Positions 1 to 7,049 of a DNA stretch of 15,173 nt are shown here, one piece after another. The notes under the pieces were generated by a model. That model was not told the DNA's origin, ran no database searches, and worked only from the letters and a program-made list of their open reading frames with translations. Made by a program: the position numbers and the translations under genes. Numbering within the stretch: position 1 is the stretch's first letter; each line of letters starts with the position of its first letter. This DNA is from Gammaproteobacteria bacterium (GTDB lineage: Bacteria > Pseudomonadota > Gammaproteobacteria > Arenicellales > Arenicellaceae), in assembly GCA_003485905.1 (NCBI GenBank), contig DNHK01000399.1, forward strand, positions 1 to 15,173, given 5' to 3'.

Positions 1-2129
1 TCACCAAAGCCAGAAAGTGGTATTCGGTAATATGCTTCCAATCGATGCTCAGCACCCTCTGCTCGCAAATCAAGCCGACTGGTGTTCTTTAGTACCTTTC
101 GGCCTCCATCCAAAGCATACGGAATCACATAATCAACTTCTCCACTAGTAATCCTCATTGGTTGAGACCAGGCTACACCGGCTCTATCCCCATCAGCAAA
201 CAAATTATTAGCCAACACTCCAAAACCAAACCATTCACTACGAACATTGGAGAAGTTATGTAACAAACTTTCATCCGCCTCATCAACATAACTCAATCCT
301 TGCCCCATGTTACCTACCAGAGAAACACGATCGGACAAGCGATAATGAGCAGTTAAATTGACTGTCCAGGTCTCTGTTTGGTTAACCCCAAATGCTCCAC
401 CACTAGAGCCACCAAAAAAGCTTTGGTTTTCGGTTAACTGTGCAATCTGCAAATCTACAGCTCCCCGTTCGCTTAGTCGGTAATCCAACTGGATTAACGC
501 GCTAGAGCTATCTAAGCCAAATTCATGTGTTTCATCAACTGAAACCACACCCATCTGCAAACTCAAATCATCCGCTAGGGGATAAGCAATCGCAGCTGAA
601 TTTGCACGGCTTGAAAAACCTAAAGCAGGTGATACAAAAGTCTCTCCAGACAAAAACACCGCCTGACTCATGACCCCACGTGAACCTTCGTCTGCAACTG
701 AAGCGAACTGAGTGCTGGGGTTAGTGTTGTGACTTATTCGATAGTTCAGACCATCCACATCACCACCCGCCAATGAGAAAGATACGTCAGTATTTTGTTG
801 ATCGTCCCATACAACATCTCCTGCAAGAGCAGAATACCGGTCAAACTCAAATGTCTCAGTACCGAATGTAGAGTATCTAAAATCAACAAAACTATTGCCC
901 AATCCGGTTTGCATACGCGCGGCACCGTACTGCTCATCCAATGAACTAAAGAAACTACCGACATCGCTCGCACGATCTGCGATGGTCACGTAACCACCTA
1001 AATCCACCTCAAATGGACGTCCATAGGAATCTAATACAAGAGTCTTCTCTAACTGCTCCTCTGCATCTCCCCGAAAAAGTAAAGCAGCGCCAACTGCAGC
1101 ACCTACCAACAGAGCTGCACCCGCACCGCTGGAGCCACCACCACCGCTACCACCCGTACCAGTATTCGCTTGATCATTGGTTGGAACTGTAACTGGCCCA
1201 ACTATTGAATTTATAACTTGCGCTGCATCAGCAACAAATCCATTCCCCCACACGGGGTCGATACCCTCTTCGCCCATATCAATAGCAGAAGCAAATATGA
1301 CTTGCGCCACATCTTCCCCTGTTAATGTAGGGTTTTGTACTAGCACTGCGGCTCCGATTCCGGCCATTCGTGCAGCCGCAAAAGACGTCCCAAAAACAGG
1401 GCTAAAACCTGTAACACCATGCGTTACGACATATCGATCAGCCGTAGCTCCAGCCCGATTTGACTGCGCCAACAAACCGCCCCCCGCATCTGCACCGCCA
1501 ACTATGACAACCCCAGGTAATACAAAATGCGCAGAAGCCATTGCGTTAGGTTCGTCCGAAAACCCGTTACCGGACTGAATTGAAATAAACTTTCCTGCGT
1601 CGGATGCCGCGCCCATGTTATTTAAAAATCCCTTAAATCCCTCGCTTATAGACAATACCCGTATATTTGAGTTTTGAATGGTCGCAAACAAGGCAGCATC
1701 ACTAGCCGCTTGGGTACCAAAAAAACTCCCGTTAGTCACCTTAAGAGCCGCGATAGCGATTCCAGACGACTCCTCGTCAATAATTAGAGCTGAGGTAGTG
1801 CCGTGGGAAATACTTGTAGAGTCGAAAAATGACCCGTTATTTAATAAAAAGTCGGTGCTAAATTCAGAAATAACATTGAGATTATTGTTGGTGTTAACTC
1901 CGGTATCGATTAGCCCTACTACAATCGTACCTTCGGGAACAATGGCCGGAGCTTCAGGCTCTGTAGTTTCCGGCGTTGTGGTGTCGGGCGCTGTAGTTAC
2001 AGGTGGTGTAGGGTCAGTTACTTGAGCGTAGGCAGTGCTATAGAAAACTAGCGCCACGGGCACAATGACCGACCTGAGTGGCCTTGAAATCGCGGATATA
2101 ATCAATCCGAACTGTGGTTTGGTAAACAT
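1..2129 (-). CDS. Secreted S8 (subtilisin-family) serine protease with beta-rich C-terminal domain, 3' end outside the window
   Basis: The frame is open from an ATG at 2129 to the left edge (709 codons, no stop). GGAGAG lies 8 nt before the ATG, which supports this start. Residues 1-35 look like a Sec signal peptide: a basic/polar N-region, the hydrophobic core VIVPVALVF, and a likely cut after AYA. A Thr/Pro-rich stretch (about 38-62) follows. A subtilisin-like domain comes next, with catalytic Asp in GLIDTGV (D75), His in SHGT (H109), oxyanion Asn in SGNG (N188) and Ser in GTSFAA (S249). A Gly/Ser linker and a short hydrophobic Ala/Leu/Val run (about 305-335) lead into some 370 residues of alternating polar/aromatic beta-type sequence resembling an outer-membrane or autotransporter barrel. 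The usual Pro after GTSxAA is Arg here. The protease family is clear. The barrel, and so surface display or autotransport, is inference because the C-terminus is missing. Substrate unknown. Confidence 0.85.
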   Translation of the reverse strand, partial: MFTKPQFGLIISAISRPLRSVIVPVALVFYSTAYAQVTDPTPPVTTAPDTTTPETTEPEAPAIVPEGTIVVGLIDTGVNTNNNLNVISEFSTDFLLNNGSFFDSTSISHGTTSALIIDEESSGIAIAALKVTNGSFFGTQAASDAALFATIQNSNIRVLSISEGFKGFLNNMGAASDAGKFISIQSGNGFSDEPNAMASAHFVLPGVVIVGGADAGGGLLAQSNRAGATADRYVVTHGVTGFSPVFGTSFAAARMAGIGAAVLVQNPTLTGEDVAQVIFASAIDMGEEGIDPVWGNGFVADAAQVINSIVGPVTVPTNDQANTGTGGSGGGGSSGAGAALLVGAAVGAALLFRGDAEEQLEKTLVLDSYGRPFEVDLGGYVTIADRASDVGSFFSSLDEQYGAARMQTGLGNSFVDFRYSTFGTETFEFDRYSALAGDVVWDDQQNTDVSFSLAGGDVDGLNYRISHNTNPSTQFASVADEGSRGVMSQAVFLSGETFVSPALGFSSRANSAAIAYPLADDLSLQMGVVSVDETHEFGLDSSSALIQLDYRLSERGAVDLQIAQLTENQSFFGGSSGGAFGVNQTETWTVNLTAHYRLSDRVSLVGNMGQGLSYVDEADESLLHNFSNVRSEWFGFGVLANNLFADGDRAGVAWSQPMRITSGEVDYVIPYALDGGRKVLKNTSRLDLRAEGAEHRLEAYYRIPLSGFG

Positions 2130-2137
2130 ATCTCAAA

Positions 2138-2143
2138 CTCTCC
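2138..2143 (-). promoter_or_regulatory. Ribosome binding site of the S8 protease gene
   Basis: GGAGAG on the minus strand, 8 nt before the ATG at 2129. It fixes the start of the protease and the beginning of its signal peptide. Confidence 0.6.
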
Positions 2144-2306
2144 AAATCAGTAACTCGCCAAACAGCGCAAGCAGTCAGCATAACCACGTTTGAGGTTTAA
2201 TTTGCGAAAATTAGTGAAAAAGAAGACCGCACTGCACTTAGTTCCATCACTACCCAAAATAGCTACTGGCCCCATCTTGCCGTTACTATCTTTGTATGGG
2301 CGACGG

Positions 2307-2336
2307 ATTCTAACATTTATAACTATTTCGAAACAA
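2307..2336 (-). promoter_or_regulatory. Candidate sigma-70 promoter for the S8 protease gene
   Basis: On the minus strand, TTGTTT (2336-2331) and TAGAAT (2312-2307) are separated by 18 bp. The -10 box matches consensus at 5 of 6 positions and the -35 at 3 of 6. Transcription would start near 2300 and give a 5' leader of about 170 nt. This is motif matching only. Confidence 0.35.
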
Positions 2337-2425
2337 AACTTTATCCGCCTATAAATAACACGAGAACGGCGTATTTAGAAGACCATTTCACGTTCAAGCA
2401 AACGTATTTACCAACAGAACAGTAC

Positions 2426-2455
2426 AACGATATCTATCCTGAACGGGGTATCGTT
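2426..2455 (-). terminator. Inverted repeat at the end of dsbB, possible weak terminator
   Basis: AACGATA (2426-2432) and TATCGTT (2449-2455) form a perfect 7-bp inverted repeat with a 16-nt loop, and one arm touches the dsbB stop codon. It sits where a terminator is expected, but the stem is AT-rich and no clean T-run follows on the minus strand. An intrinsic terminator is therefore only a weak reading. Confidence 0.25.
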
Positions 2456-2958
2456 TAACTAAAGATACTGGGGCGAGCCTTAAACATTTGTTGCAATGCC
2501 ACGAGACACATAACCCCGAATATAAAAACCATCCATGTTGGCATACTCATCCCCAAAAACGACCATTGTATTTCGGCGCATTCGCCACTACCTGACAGCA
2601 CCGTAGAAATAGTTTCCAAAAGTGGGAACGCTTGCAACATAAAATCAAGATCTGGACCACACGCAGGTACCTGATCGGCTGGCAAACCTTGCAGCCAAAC
2701 TTGCCTACCGGCTATTGCCGCCCCAGCCAACGAAAACACTAGAACGAAACCAGCGTAAACCCGATGCCCTGTTATTCCAGGGTTGTGCAAAAACCCAACC
2801 AAGCAGACTAGCCCAACCGCGACAACAAAAACTCGCTGAAACATGCACAATGGACAGGGATTAAGCCCCATAAAATGCTCAAAGTACAACGCGCACAACA
2901 TGAGTCCAGTACAAGTTAAAAAACCTACTAAATATAGTCGTGTAGAAGGGTTTCGCAT
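2455..2958 (-). CDS. dsbB: DsbB, disulfide bond formation membrane protein
   Basis: DsbB is the inner-membrane quinone reductase that reoxidises periplasmic DsbA. The 167-residue protein has the family length and four hydrophobic segments (about 8-28, 40-58, 67-85 and 140-158). The first redox pair is CPLC (C35, C38), followed by the conserved QR near the membrane. The second pair is C100 and C127 in the second periplasmic loop, nearly the same spacing as the E. coli pair. I chose the ATG at 2958 because AAAGG lies 9 nt upstream. An ATG at 2964 (and TTG at 2967) in the same frame would add 2 or 3 residues but sits too close to that site. It follows the ycgN-like gene after about 100 bp and may be transcribed separately. 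No dsbA is in the window. All catalytic cysteines are present. Confidence 0.93.
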   Translation of the reverse strand: MRNPSTRLYLVGFLTCTGLMLCALYFEHFMGLNPCPLCMFQRVFVVAVGLVCLVGFLHNPGITGHRVYAGFVLVFSLAGAAIAGRQVWLQGLPADQVPACGPDLDFMLQAFPLLETISTVLSGSGECAEIQWSFLGMSMPTWMVFIFGVMCLVALQQMFKARPSIFS

Positions 2959-2967
2959 GGCCATCAA

Positions 2968-2972
2968 CCTTT
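2968..2972 (-). promoter_or_regulatory. Ribosome binding site of dsbB
   Basis: AAAGG on the minus strand, 9 nt before the ATG at 2958 but only 3 nt before the ATG at 2964. The spacing favours the shorter protein. Confidence 0.4.
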
Positions 2973-3057
2973 ATGTTTCAATTATTAATGTGGCTTTTCA
3001 AACAACTCACACAGCTTACAACACATTAGTCACCCGTCACAATCCGAACCCAATTAA

Positions 3058-3570
3058 TTATTGGTCAGCGCAATTAGATTCTGGCCACTCAACCACATAT
3101 TCTTCCCAATCTTTATCAACCGTTTGCTCGCTACGAACCCTCCCTCGAACCGACATTCCTGCTTTATGAACCGATTCTGAATCACCCGTTACCAGAGGAT
3201 GCCAAATCGGTAAATCTTGACCCTCAAACAGCAACCGGTATGCGCAACTCGAGGGTGCAAATTCGACGCATTCCGCCAAATTTTGTGGGGTCAGCACCAT
3301 ACACCGAGGCACCAATTTTTTTCGTTGCTTGTACCGAGTACATCGGCATGCCTTCTGGTCCAGTAAATCACAACACACGTCGGTGTATACCAAAGTGCTG
3401 GTCTCGATATCTTGCAACTGATTTAGACAGCACTTAGCGCAACCATCACAAAGAGATTCCCACTCCTGAGTAGACATCTCATTTAAGTTTTTTGATTTCC
3501 AGAACGGAACATCTTTCGATTCCGAAAGTGGCTTCCCTAATGCGGCAGTAGATGACTTCTTTAAAGACAC
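3058..3570 (-). CDS. ycgN: YcgN/UPF0260 family cysteine-cluster protein
   Basis: This resembles E. coli YcgN along its length: VPFWKSKNLNEM, EWESLCDGCAKCC, SCAYRLLFEGQDLPIWHPL and the SVRG/W-rich tail. YcgN belongs with YkgJ-type proteins that carry a conserved Cys cluster, thought to bind a metal or Fe-S centre. The biochemical role is not established. The signature C-x2-C-x2-CC (C41, C44, C47, C48) is intact, and more cysteines follow in CDLLDQKACRC, PRCM and SCAY. The start is uncertain. I use GTG at 3570, 4 nt after the glycosylase stop, giving 170 aa. A TTG at 3621 would add 17 residues and overlap the upstream gene by 47 bp. Neither has a strong ribosome binding site. E. coli YcgN starts only a few residues before VPFW, so about 20 residues here are extra. 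Likely co-transcribed with the DNA glycosylase. Confidence 0.88.
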   Translation of the reverse strand: MSLKKSSTAALGKPLSESKDVPFWKSKNLNEMSTQEWESLCDGCAKCCLNQLQDIETSTLVYTDVCCDLLDQKACRCTRYKQRKKLVPRCMVLTPQNLAECVEFAPSSCAYRLLFEGQDLPIWHPLVTGDSESVHKAGMSVRGRVRSEQTVDKDWEEYVVEWPESNCADQ

Positions 3571-3574
3571 AATT

Positions 3575-4126
3575 TCATATGTAATTTGCCAATATCTGCC
3601 ATTTTGAGAGCTTTTGTTCAAAACTCATTCCGGCATTTGCAGGACTGGTCGACGGCAATTTAATCAATTCGGGAAGCATACTCGGATCTACCCCTGCCAG
3701 TGAAACATCGGGGACTGCATATTTTACAAAATACTTTTCCGCGGCGGCCCCATTGAAAGCGATCAATTTTATAGAGTTCGAAGCCAACAAATCTGAAAAC
3801 GGATTAACCTCTAATCCCGACGACTTAATATTGCTATCCAAACTTCCTTCCCTATAGGCGCTATGCACTACATCCCACAGCATTATTCCACGTTGGGCCA
3901 AACAGCTTACACGGTGACGATAGCTGCTACCAACTTCAAATTCAGCGATTCTGGCCATAATCGACCAAAATTGATTCCTAGGATGAGCAAAATATTGTTG
4001 CTCTTGAATTGATGCAACTCCAGGCAACGACCCCAAGATAAGCACAGTCGGTTGTAAATTACCGACTGGGTCAAACCCGGTCGCCATGTCACCAATAAGC
4101 GCCTCGGCAGCAGGGGCATCAGGCAT
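3575..4126 (-). CDS. Family 6 uracil-DNA glycosylase-type enzyme (DNA-deoxyinosine/hypoxanthine glycosylase)
   Basis: A base-excision repair enzyme of the UDG superfamily. Members of this HDG/MUG-like branch remove hypoxanthine (deaminated adenine) from DNA. The protein has 183 residues. Motif 1, GSLPGVAS (32-39), is followed by YFAHPRNQFW (45-54), where N51 matches the Asn implicated in catalysis in family 6. Motif 2 is LPSTSPANA (157-165). These motifs are typical of proteins annotated as DNA-deoxyinosine glycosylase and differ from the family 1 GQDPYH motif. I chose the ATG at 4126 because AGGGGG lies 6 nt upstream; an upstream in-frame TTG (4159) is less likely. A later ATG at 4087 is also possible and would still keep motif 1. 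It lies 33 bp after fba and 4 bp before ycgN, so it is probably part of the fba transcript. The substrate is inferred from the family. Confidence 0.87.
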   Translation of the reverse strand: MPDAPAAEALIGDMATGFDPVGNLQPTVLILGSLPGVASIQEQQYFAHPRNQFWSIMARIAEFEVGSSYRHRVSCLAQRGIMLWDVVHSAYREGSLDSNIKSSGLEVNPFSDLLASNSIKLIAFNGAAAEKYFVKYAVPDVSLAGVDPSMLPELIKLPSTSPANAGMSFEQKLSKWQILANYI

Positions 4127-4132
4127 AGACCG

Positions 4133-4138
4133 CCCCCT
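4133..4138 (-). promoter_or_regulatory. Ribosome binding site of the DNA glycosylase gene
   Basis: AGGGGG on the minus strand, 6 nt before the ATG at 4126, inside the short gap after fba. It decides the start in favour of the 183-residue product over the longer TTG-initiated one. Confidence 0.55.
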
Positions 4139-4159
4139 GCGCAGCAAACGAACACACAA

Positions 4160-5224
4160 TCAGTTGACCGTTGGGTCTAACTCTCCACGTGCATATAACT
4201 CGGTCATAACCTCTAAACTAATTGGGCGTATCTTACTGGCGTGCCCTGCTGTCCCAAACGCTTCGTAACGAATAATACAAATATCTGACATAGCTTTGAG
4301 CGCCTTGCCCATATATTTACGCGGATCAAATTCGGCGGGGTTATCGTTAAAGAATTGTCGAATCGCGCCGGTTACTGCCAAACGTAAGTCAGTATCGATA
4401 TTCACCTTACGCACACCGTGTTTTATTCCTTCTTGAATTTCTTCAAGTGGCACGCCATAAGTCTCGCCAAGATCACCACCGTGCTCGTTAATAATCTTGA
4501 GCCATTCTTGAGGAACCGAAGAAGAGCCATGCATTACCAAGTGTGTATCCGGTATACGTTTGTTGATCGCCTTTATGCGGTCGATAGCAAGGATATCGCC
4601 AGTTGGCGGGCGAGTAAATTTGTACGCCCCATGGCTGGTTCCTATTGCTATGGCCAATGCATCAACACACGTATCTCGAACGAAATCAGCGGCCTCATCC
4701 GGGTCAGTCAATAGTTGATCATGACTCAAAACTCCCTCGGCACCTGAGACATCTTCATCACCTGCCATCCCGGTTTCCAAGGAACCTAAACAACCTAACT
4801 CGCCTTCTACCGACACACCGCATGAGTGTGCCAACTCGACAACCTTGCGCGTCACCCCCGAATTATAATTGTAGTCAGCTGGAGTCTTCATATCCTCTTT
4901 AAGGGAGCCATCCATCATGACTGATGTAAAACCGAGCTGAATTGAACGCTGGCATACCGCCGCTGACGCGCCATGATCTTGATGCATTGCTACCGGAATA
5001 TGCGGCCATTCCTCAGTCGCGCTTAATATCAGGTGCCGCAAAAAAGGCGCGCCCGCATATGCACGCGCGCCAGCTGATGCCTGCACAATTACCGGGCTAT
5101 CTGTCTTATCAGCAGCTTCCATAATGGCACGCATTTGTTCCAAATTATTTACATTGAACGCAGGCACGCCATAACCAAATTCCGCCGCGTGATCCAACAT
5201 TTGCCGCATACTTATTAACGCCAT
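4160..5224 (-). CDS. fba: Class II fructose-1,6-bisphosphate aldolase, Calvin-cycle subtype
   Basis: This cytoplasmic zinc enzyme cleaves or forms fructose-1,6-bisphosphate from dihydroxyacetone phosphate and glyceraldehyde-3-phosphate. In the Calvin cycle related enzymes also make sedoheptulose-1,7-bisphosphate. It has 354 residues, normal for the subtype. Visible motifs are the N-terminal [18 protein letters not shown] (Asp83 as likely catalytic acid, His84 as a zinc ligand), [15 protein letters not shown] (His198), VMHGSSSVP (His232) and NIDTDLRLA (275-283), which carries phosphate-binding residues. The sequence is close to CbbA-type enzymes, not to E. coli FbaA. The ATG at 5224 has AAGGAG about 8 nt upstream. 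It is the last of four carbon-metabolism genes, 268 bp after pyk, so it may also have its own promoter. Homology is certain. Whether it serves CO2 fixation cannot be told, because no RuBisCO or phosphoribulokinase gene is here. Confidence 0.97.
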   Translation of the reverse strand: MALISMRQMLDHAAEFGYGVPAFNVNNLEQMRAIMEAADKTDSPVIVQASAGARAYAGAPFLRHLILSATEEWPHIPVAMHQDHGASAAVCQRSIQLGFTSVMMDGSLKEDMKTPADYNYNSGVTRKVVELAHSCGVSVEGELGCLGSLETGMAGDEDVSGAEGVLSHDQLLTDPDEAADFVRDTCVDALAIAIGTSHGAYKFTRPPTGDILAIDRIKAINKRIPDTHLVMHGSSSVPQEWLKIINEHGGDLGETYGVPLEEIQEGIKHGVRKVNIDTDLRLAVTGAIRQFFNDNPAEFDPRKYMGKALKAMSDICIIRYEAFGTAGHASKIRPISLEVMTELYARGELDPTVN

Positions 5225-5492
5225 TACGATGACTCCTTCTTGATTTCGATATTTATTAAATTATTCATTATTCTTGACTTACGTTTTCAATATTTACTTT
5301 TCCAACCCTTAGTCGCTAATCGGCAGGATTCTGCGTGCTCTAATTATCAGAGCTATTCTTTCCTAAGCTAAACAAACGGATACGAACGTTACTCTATTTA
5401 ATCTTCCCCCAACATATCAATTTTTTATTTTATACCGAATGTGTAATCTGGAATTTTAAATCGACTTCTACTTTGACAACGTCAATCCTCGG
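5225..5492 (-). other. AT-rich 268-bp leader between pyk and fba
   Basis: No coding frame is convincing here. Just after the pyk stop there is a short perfect hairpin, TTGAC/GTCAA with a 3-nt loop (5473-5485), not followed by a T-run. A weak promoter-like pair on the minus strand is TTGTCA (5479-5474) and TAAAAT (5458-5453), but the spacing is only 15 bp. A second AT-rich -10-like element, TATAAAAT, lies at 5434-5427. Two adjacent small inverted repeats, GCTCT/AGAGC (5337-5353) and GCAG/CTGC (5323-5334), lie closer to fba. The length suggests a separate fba promoter or a structured leader. Confidence 0.3.
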
Positions 5493-6941
5493 TTACGGAA
5501 TTGTGACCAACTTAAGCGTATTTGTATTGCCCTCTACGCCCTCAAGATCACCAAATGTAATTAATACTATATCCCCAGAATTTAGCTTCAACAATCCACG
5601 AAGCACTTCTACTGCTTGAAAGGGTGGCTCGACATCATTATTTTTATCAACATCCCACAATACAGGGTATACACCGCGATACAAAGTAACCCGATGCACG
5701 GTTGCCGCACTGCGTGATAATGCCATTATCGGAATACCTGAACTGATTCGTGACATTAGTTTGGCCGTTTGGCCAGACTCTGTTAACGCCAAAATAGCTC
5801 GCACCCCAAGGTGATTCGCTATATACATGGCGCCCATAGCAATTGACTCTTCGGCATCATTTAGCGGTTCATCAACGCGATGTCGAGATATTCGTGCGAG
5901 TCGATGACGCTCCGCACCCAGACAGATTCGCGCCATGGCCTCAATCACTTTATCGGGATGCGCACCAACAGCAGTTTCAGCTGATAGCATCACCGCATCA
6001 GTACCGTCCATTACGGCATTCGCAACGTCCAAAACTTCGGCACGTGTCGGTATAGGACTCTCCACCATGGATTGCATCATCTGCGTTGCCGTAATGCAGA
6101 CACAATTTCGTTCCCGCGAAGCATTTATTAATATTTTCTGGATTGCTGGCAATTCCGCGTCACCGATTTCCACAGCCAAATCACCGCGCGCTATCATCAC
6201 TGCATCAGAGGCATCAATAATTTCCACATGCCGCTCAACCGCCTCAGCTCGCTCAATTTTTGACACAATTGAGCCCTGCCCACCTGCTTCTCGAAGCAAA
6301 CGACGAGCCAACTCCACATCCGCTGCACAGGTTACAAAGGAGACTGCTACATAATCGGCACCTACTTTAGCAGCTGTCATAATGTCAGCTTTATCTTTTT
6401 CTGTTAGCGCGGCCGCCGACAAGCCCCCACCCGCCAAATTCAAGCCCTTGGAATCTGACAGCACACCACCGATAGTAACTTTTGTACTAACTCTTGTTCC
6501 TTCAATGCCGGTAACCTGCAGTTCAATAAGGCCGTCATCCAAGAGCAAACGATCACCCGTTGTTACGTCCTCAGCTAGAGGCTGATAGGTAACTCCTACA
6601 CGATGTTGATCTCCAACAGCACCTTCCAGGCTTGAATCCAATTCAAATTCATCAGATTCAACTAGCTTGATTTTTCCGTCACTAAACTTACCGATTCGAA
6701 TTTTAGGGCCTTGTAAATCAACCAATATTCCTACAGTCCGGCCTGACTCTCGACTTAAGCGTCGAACCTGCTCAATTCGATCAAGGTGATCTTGCTCATT
6801 ACCATGCGAAAAGTTAACTCGCACGACATCCAACCCATGCTTGAGCATTTTGGTGAAAACTTTCTCGTCATCGGTTGCGGGACCAAGCGTGGCAAGAATT
6901 TTGGTGCGCCGTAAGTGATCTACTTTAGTTTTTGTATTCAT
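5493..6941 (-). CDS. pyk: Pyruvate kinase
   Basis: Catalyses phosphoenolpyruvate + ADP to pyruvate + ATP, the last step of glycolysis. The 482-residue protein has the full family architecture: a TIM barrel interrupted by the B domain (about 75-175), then the C-terminal regulatory domain (about 355-482). Active-site motifs are present: RVNFSHG (R41, N43, S45), VDLQGPKIR (D75), SKIE (K228 and the metal ligand E230), ARGDLAVE (251-258), TATQMM (T286) and MDGTDAVMLSAETA (311-324). The sequence resembles the PykA-type (type II) enzymes of gammaproteobacteria. The ATG at 6941 is preceded by only a weak ribosome binding site. It lies 108 bp after pgk and 268 bp before fba, on the same strand. Allosteric control by sugar phosphates or AMP is usual for the family, but the effector cannot be read from the sequence. 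Confidence 0.97.
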   Translation of the reverse strand: MNTKTKVDHLRRTKILATLGPATDDEKVFTKMLKHGLDVVRVNFSHGNEQDHLDRIEQVRRLSRESGRTVGILVDLQGPKIRIGKFSDGKIKLVESDEFELDSSLEGAVGDQHRVGVTYQPLAEDVTTGDRLLLDDGLIELQVTGIEGTRVSTKVTIGGVLSDSKGLNLAGGGLSAAALTEKDKADIMTAAKVGADYVAVSFVTCAADVELARRLLREAGGQGSIVSKIERAEAVERHVEIIDASDAVMIARGDLAVEIGDAELPAIQKILINASRERNCVCITATQMMQSMVESPIPTRAEVLDVANAVMDGTDAVMLSAETAVGAHPDKVIEAMARICLGAERHRLARISRHRVDEPLNDAEESIAMGAMYIANHLGVRAILALTESGQTAKLMSRISSGIPIMALSRSAATVHRVTLYRGVYPVLWDVDKNNDVEPPFQAVEVLRGLLKLNSGDIVLITFGDLEGVEGNTNTLKLVTIP

Positions 6942-7049
6942 TATCTATTGTTTAGCCAACCGAACTTAACGCTTCTAATTTTATTAGCCAAACTTACTTT
7001 TACCCTGTTCAAATTAATTCAAATTGTATTGCTGTCCGCAGAATCTTAC
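6942..7049 (-). promoter_or_regulatory. pgk-pyk intergenic region with paired direct repeats
   Basis: This 108-bp AT-rich spacer has two exact copies of TTGGCTAA on the minus strand (6991-6984 and 6959-6952), 32 bp apart, close to three helical turns. There are also two AATTTGAA copies in tandem near 7007-7026. I see no terminator and no clean sigma-70 pair; TTGAAC with a distant TAATAA has too wide a spacing. The repeats could be an operator, or chance in AT-rich DNA. Confidence 0.25.

Larger units (their letters stand above)
2130..2454 (-). other. 325-bp non-coding leader between dsbB and the S8 protease gene
   Basis: This is the longest stretch without a convincing gene. Reading leftward on the minus strand it holds a 7-bp inverted repeat at the dsbB stop (2426-2455), a candidate sigma-70 promoter (2307-2336), a possible hairpin (stem CCCAT/ATGGG at 2271-2275 and 2296-2300, 20-nt loop) and the protease ribosome binding site. 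A reading frame open from about 2372 ends with TGA at 2149-2147. Its only ATG (2275) would give a 42-residue peptide starting MGPVAILGSDG. That ATG has no clear ribosome binding site and I recognise no family, so I do not call it a gene. The leader could instead be an untranslated regulatory RNA. Confidence 0.45.

Noticed and set aside
746..973. Minus-strand open frame of 75 codons
   Set aside because: It is an out-of-frame reading within the beta-rich part of the S8 protease gene, with no family resemblance.
1177..2025. Plus-strand open frames (1177-1578 and 1678-2025) opposite the S8 gene
   Set aside because: They lie antisense to a reading frame with a signal peptide and an intact catalytic triad. 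Their Ala/Ser/Pro-rich translations look like mirror products of that gene.
2210..2305. Possible cyclic-di-GMP (GEMM-I) riboswitch in the leader of the S8 protease gene
   Set aside because: A stretch on the minus strand (around 2241-2268) loosely resembles the 3' part of the motif (GTAG..TA....GG.TA..GATGG), but the two conserved GCAAA-containing segments are missing and the helices cannot be laid out. Infernal with the Rfam model would settle it.
3907..4155. Alternative frame of 82 codons overlapping the DNA glycosylase
   Set aside because: The glycosylase frame carries both family motifs. This one is a frame-shifted shadow with no recognisable domain.
5473..5485. Intrinsic terminator after pyk (TTGAC/GTCAA hairpin)
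   Set aside because: The stem is only 5 bp, not GC-rich, and is followed on the minus strand by a mixed sequence instead of a T-run.
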